Shown here piece after piece: positions 13,592-13,917 of a stretch of DNA of 13,917 nt (its first letter is position 1; each line of letters opens with the position of its first letter). A program made the translations under genes and the position numbers. This stretch comes from an uncultured Rhodospirillales bacterium (GTDB lineage: Bacteria; Pseudomonadota; Alphaproteobacteria; ATCC43930; CGMCC-115725), in the NCBI GenBank assembly GCA_903897565.1, contig CAIUCF010000643.1, forward strand, positions 1 to 13,917. The letters run 5' to 3'. Under the pieces are notes generated by a model. The model worked only from the letters and a program-made list of their open reading frames with translations. It was not told where the DNA came from and did no database searches.

Positions 13592-13917
13592 ATGCTCGGA
13601 AATCTCTTCGACAGAGGTGCGTCCGCGACCCTTGCAGCGCTCGACCGGTCGCAAGCCATCATCGAATTTATGCCGGACGGCACCATCACGACAGCCAATC
13701 CCAATTTTTTGAATGCTGTCGGGTATCGGCTCGACGAGGTCAAGGGCCGGCATCACAGCATGTTCGTCGATCCGGCAGATCGTGATGGACCGGCCTATCG
13801 CCAGTTCTGGGACGCGCTTCGCCGTGGGGAATTCCAGGCGACCCAATTCAAGCGGATCGGCAAGGGCGGCAAAGAAATCTGGCTGGAGGCCTCCTACAAT
13901 CCGATTCTCGCCGCAGG
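13592..13917 (+). CDS. PAS-domain protein, probable soluble methyl-accepting chemotaxis protein (3' truncated by window)
   Basis: The frame is open from ATG 13592 to the last base (108 complete codons) with no stop, so the gene continues outside the window. It starts MLGNLFDRGASATLAALDRS with no membrane segment. A PAS domain begins at about residue 20: AIIEFMPDGTITTANPNFL (22-40), AVGYRLDEVKGRHHSMF (42-58), DPADRDGPAYRQFWDALRRG (60-79), and FKRIGKGGKEIWLEASYNPI (86-105). The combination of GY-LDEVKG-HHSMF and GGKEIWLEASYNPI is typical of cytoplasmic PAS-containing chemoreceptors of alphaproteobacteria, in which one or two PAS domains precede a signalling hairpin. The signalling domain is not visible here, so a PAS histidine kinase remains possible. 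AGGGGA precedes the start, and a CtrA-type box lies upstream. Confidence 0.82.
   Translation, partial: MLGNLFDRGASATLAALDRSQAIIEFMPDGTITTANPNFLNAVGYRLDEVKGRHHSMFVDPADRDGPAYRQFWDALRRGEFQATQFKRIGKGGKEIWLEASYNPILAA

Noticed and set aside
13208..13846. Minus-strand open frame with a VFHVKQ stretch resembling the rsmG (gidB) N terminus
   Set aside because: The peptide is simply the parS palindrome read in one frame, as also occurs at rsmG starts. The rest has no methyltransferase motifs and opposes the PAS domain gene.

Overview
The window looks like chromosomal DNA of a high-GC alphaproteobacterium, possibly Rhodospirillales or Hyphomicrobiales. This is inferred from strongly G/C-biased third codon positions, a Tat-exported BMP-type binding protein, a TTAA-N7-TTAAC (CtrA-type) box, and dispersed REP-like palindromes of the kind whose spurious translation reads VIPAKAGIH...WIPAFAGMT. 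No marker gene fixes the genus.

Layout. Positions 98-4848 (+) hold a complete BMP/nucleoside-type ABC importer: a double-domain ATPase, two overlapping permeases and, after a 110-bp gap, a Tat-exported substrate-binding protein. Positions 4995-8860 (+) continue with guanine deaminase (guaD), an allantoate amidohydrolase-type M20 enzyme and a translationally coupled second M20 enzyme. A weak terminator-like hairpin follows. A soluble PAS-GGDEF diguanylate cyclase lies at 8970-9908 (+). It converges, with only 6 bp between stop codons, on a minus-strand pair: a probable 8-oxoguanine deaminase (9915-11270) and adenine deaminase (11428-13146). A 445-bp AT-richer intergenic region contains a perfect 16-bp parS site and a CtrA-like box. 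The window ends inside the N-terminal PAS domain of a probable chemoreceptor (13592 to the edge).

How it fits together. The importer probably brings in purine bases, nucleosides or ureides. Three different purine deaminases feed hypoxanthine, xanthine and urate toward oxidative purine breakdown, and the AllC-like enzyme would act on allantoate further down. Xanthine dehydrogenase, uricase and allantoinase are not in the window. The locus therefore reads as a purine nitrogen-scavenging module with a c-di-GMP enzyme and a chemoreceptor next to it; any functional link to those two is only inference.

The least ordinary features are the exact parS palindrome, which suggests an origin-proximal location, and three 82-85 bp paired-hairpin repeats. 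All three repeats sit between genes and next to an amidohydrolase gene, and their stem changes are compensatory. No RNA gene, insertion sequence or CRISPR array was seen.
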